Below are positions 5,608 to 7,019 of a stretch of DNA of 7,019 bases, piece by piece. The translations under genes were made by a program, and so were the position numbers. The DNA is from Bacteroidota bacterium (GTDB taxonomy: Bacteria; Bacteroidota; Ignavibacteria; Ignavibacteriales; Melioribacteraceae). Position 1 is the stretch's first letter. The number at the start of each line of letters is the position of its first letter. The stretch lies in the NCBI GenBank assembly GCA_021814855.1, contig JAKAHQ010000090.1:1-7019 (forward strand). Reading direction: 5' to 3'. The notes under the pieces were generated by a model that saw only the letters and a program-made list of their open reading frames with translations, was not told where the DNA came from and ran no database searches.

Positions 5608-6756
5608 ATGAAAGAAAAATTATCCGTACTTAAAATTCTTTTTTGGATATCTGCATGGATTTTTATTTCCTCTTTTTCAAAAAGTTTTGCCCTACCGCGT
5701 TTTGCGGTAATGTATAACGATAAATGCAGCAGTTGCCATTTTAATCCAACCGGCGGCGAACTGCGCACTGAAGACGGCTTTGAATTTGGCAAAAATATTA
5801 TGAGTATGATCTCTCCCAAAGACGAAACCTTTCCACTGTCGAATAAATTAACCAACAATATCTCGTTCGGCCTGGATTACCGCTCGCAATACCTATATGC
5901 GCAGGATAAAAGAAGAAGCGATTTCCAGGATATGGAAGGATCGATTTATTTAAATGCCGCTCTCTCCGAAAAAATTAATCTTCAGTCCCGGTATGATTTT
6001 ATCAATAATATTTGGGAAGGATACGCTGTTGCTAAAATTTTGCCGAACGATAGTTATATTAAAGTCGGGTCGTTCATGCCAAACTTTGGAATTCGTCTTG
6101 ACGATCACACGGCATATACCCGCGGGGGAGATTACGGACTTCTTTTTACAACGGGAGCTATTCAAGGATTAATCTACAATCCTCTTTATACCGAAAACGG
6201 AATTGAAGTCGGCGCAAATTTATCGGATATAATTTTTCTTACCGGAAGTGTAGGAAGGGCAAAGAGCAATCCTATTTTAACCACCGATCCAACATGGACA
6301 ACCCGCTTGGAAATTACTCCTTCCGTTGGAAGGGTGGGACTTTCCTTCGGCGGATCGTTCGCTTCTACAAAGACAAAAAATTATAATTCTGTTACCGGTG
6401 CTATAGGCGTTTTGCCAAGCCAGTTTTACGGCGGCTTTGCCGGTATTGGTTACAAGCAGTTTAGTCTTTTGGGTGAGTACGACCTGGCAAACGATTATTT
6501 GAATTCGGGTAAAACTTCAAGTGCACTGATGATTGAAGCGGCTTATCAATTAATGGTGGGACTGCAGGCCGTTTTCCGGTACGATCGATTCGATCCGAAC
6601 ACGTCGGTGACAAGCGATACATTTTCGCATCTAATTTTCGGATTTGAATTTTATCCGTACAGCTTCGTCGAAATCAAACCGCAGTTTAGAATTAATATGC
6701 ACGACCCCAACGATAAGAGTAACGCCGTAGTCGTTCAATTTCATTTTTGGTATTGA
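5608..6756 (+). CDS. Outer-membrane cytochrome-porin fusion (monoheme N-terminus plus beta-barrel), Cyc2-like architecture
   Basis: A 382-residue exported protein. Residues 1-28 are a signal peptide (KEK start, aromatic core, cleavage after SFA). The mature N-terminus, LPRFAVMYNDKCSSCHFNP (29-47), carries one c-type heme site, C40-S-S-C43-H44. Met35, Met65 and Met67 are candidate second ligands. From about 82 to the end the chain is made of alternating amphipathic strands with glycines and aromatic girdles, such as SYIKVGSFMPNFGIRLDDH (149-167) and GDYGLLFTTGAIQGLIY (174-190). It ends in VVVQFHFWY, an aromatic C-terminus typical of barrel insertion signals. About 14-16 strands would fit the length. 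A heme segment fused to a porin is the layout of Cyc2 iron oxidases, and the P-x-FA-x-CxxCH start is similar, but I cannot show orthology. Start ATG with GAGG (5599-5602) 5 nt upstream. It is probably co-transcribed with the preceding heme gene. Confidence 0.88.
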   Translation: MKEKLSVLKILFWISAWIFISSFSKSFALPRFAVMYNDKCSSCHFNPTGGELRTEDGFEFGKNIMSMISPKDETFPLSNKLTNNISFGLDYRSQYLYAQDKRRSDFQDMEGSIYLNAALSEKINLQSRYDFINNIWEGYAVAKILPNDSYIKVGSFMPNFGIRLDDHTAYTRGGDYGLLFTTGAIQGLIYNPLYTENGIEVGANLSDIIFLTGSVGRAKSNPILTTDPTWTTRLEITPSVGRVGLSFGGSFASTKTKNYNSVTGAIGVLPSQFYGGFAGIGYKQFSLLGEYDLANDYLNSGKTSSALMIEAAYQLMVGLQAVFRYDRFDPNTSVTSDTFSHLIFGFEFYPYSFVEIKPQFRINMHDPNDKSNAVVVQFHFWY

Positions 6757-6768
6757 AAATTTTTATAG

Positions 6769-6804
6769 CAGGAGGAAAGAAATATTTTGATTTCTTTCCT
6801 CCTG
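6769..6804. terminator. Strong hairpin between convergent genes, probable bidirectional terminator
   Basis: CAGGAGGAAAGAAA (6769-6782) pairs perfectly with TTTCTTTCCTCCTG (6791-6804); an inner T-A pair extends the stem to 15 bp around a 6-nt loop. It begins 12 bp past the stop of the cytochrome-porin gene and ends 10 bp before the stop of the convergent chemotaxis gene, so it can end transcripts from both sides. There is no long T-run after the stem on either strand, so part of the effect may be transcript 3'-end protection. Confidence 0.75.
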
Positions 6805-6814
6805 TTGGATCGAG

Positions 6815-7019
6815 TTAATTAAGAGCAGCATTAGATTTGTTTGAATGCGGTAAAAGCATGCTCTTTTGATGGGTAAAAGAATGTTTATTTTTAAGGCCGT
6901 GTGAAGAATCATCAATCTTGAATTTCGAAACGAGTTCTTGCAGATTAATGGTTAAGCGGTTTAGATCTTCTGCAGCTCTAGCAATCTGCTGAACGCCGCT
7001 AGCGCTTTCGTTTGTTACG
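6815..7019 (-). CDS. Methyl-accepting chemotaxis protein, C-terminal end (cut by the right window edge)
   Basis: Only the last 67 residues are in the window; the first complete codon starts at 7018. The conserved end of the cytoplasmic signalling helix is clear: ESASGVQQIARAAEDLNRLT then INLQELVSKFKI, the heptad pattern with which MCP signalling domains typically finish (A-E-x-L-x-x-L-x-x-x-L-x-x-x-V-x-x-F). A polar tail of about 32 residues follows, containing four histidines (HGLKNKHSFTHQK and LPHSNK) and ending SNAALN, with no NWETF-type CheR/CheB-binding pentapeptide. The protein would signal to CheA through CheW. Ligand-binding region, membrane topology and gene start lie outside. It converges on the heme genes and need not be functionally linked to them. 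Confidence 0.88.
   Translation of the reverse strand, partial: VTNESASGVQQIARAAEDLNRLTINLQELVSKFKIDDSSHGLKNKHSFTHQKSMLLPHSNKSNAALN

Noticed and set aside
5535..5858. Open minus-strand frame of 107 codons
   Set aside because: It is antisense to the signal peptide and heme site of the cytochrome-porin gene and resembles no protein family.
1..7019. CRISPR array, tRNA, rRNA, insertion sequence or phage attachment site
   Set aside because: No regularly spaced direct repeats, cloverleaf, rRNA segment, transposase or terminal inverted repeats were seen on either strand.

Overview
The window looks like a chromosomal piece of a Gram-negative bacterium of the FCB group, most likely Ignavibacteria or a close relative. 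The best evidence is the C-terminal sorting domain of the protein at 4852-5526: a YPNPFNPSTT motif, then a beta-sandwich with an NVLGQPVRTL strand, ending in VLLK. This is the FlgD-like, type IX secretion style found across Ignavibacteria and relatives. A TonB-dependent receptor, an outer-membrane beta-barrel and the DXP isoprenoid pathway also fit a didermic bacterium. Base composition looks moderately AT-rich and even, and I see no insertion sequence, tRNA, rRNA or CRISPR.

Left part (1-4053, all minus strand): the N-terminal 491 residues of a BtuB-like TonB-dependent receptor, running off the left edge; an intrinsic terminator at 1505-1529; the site-2 protease rseP; and, 8 bp upstream, dxr. 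dxr and rseP are a common housekeeping pair (isoprenoid precursor synthesis and envelope proteolysis) and look translationally coupled.

Middle (4054-4851): a 138-bp gap with two hairpins, a four-helix membrane protein of CopD/HemJ/DUF2269-like type (minus), and a 168-bp divergent intergenic region with a plausible promoter for the plus-strand genes.

Right part (4852-7019): two consecutive plus-strand genes for exported proteins, each with one CxxCH c-type heme site inside the same extended signature, CxxCHxxPxGGxxRxxxG. The first is a temptin-like domain with a type IX sorting domain, so probably a secreted or surface cytochrome. The second is a short heme segment fused to an outer-membrane beta-barrel, in the architecture of Cyc2-type cytochrome-porins. 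I infer that they form a small outer-membrane electron-transfer module; this is the most interesting part of the window. A strong hairpin separates them from the convergent C-terminal end of a methyl-accepting chemotaxis protein, which runs off the right edge.
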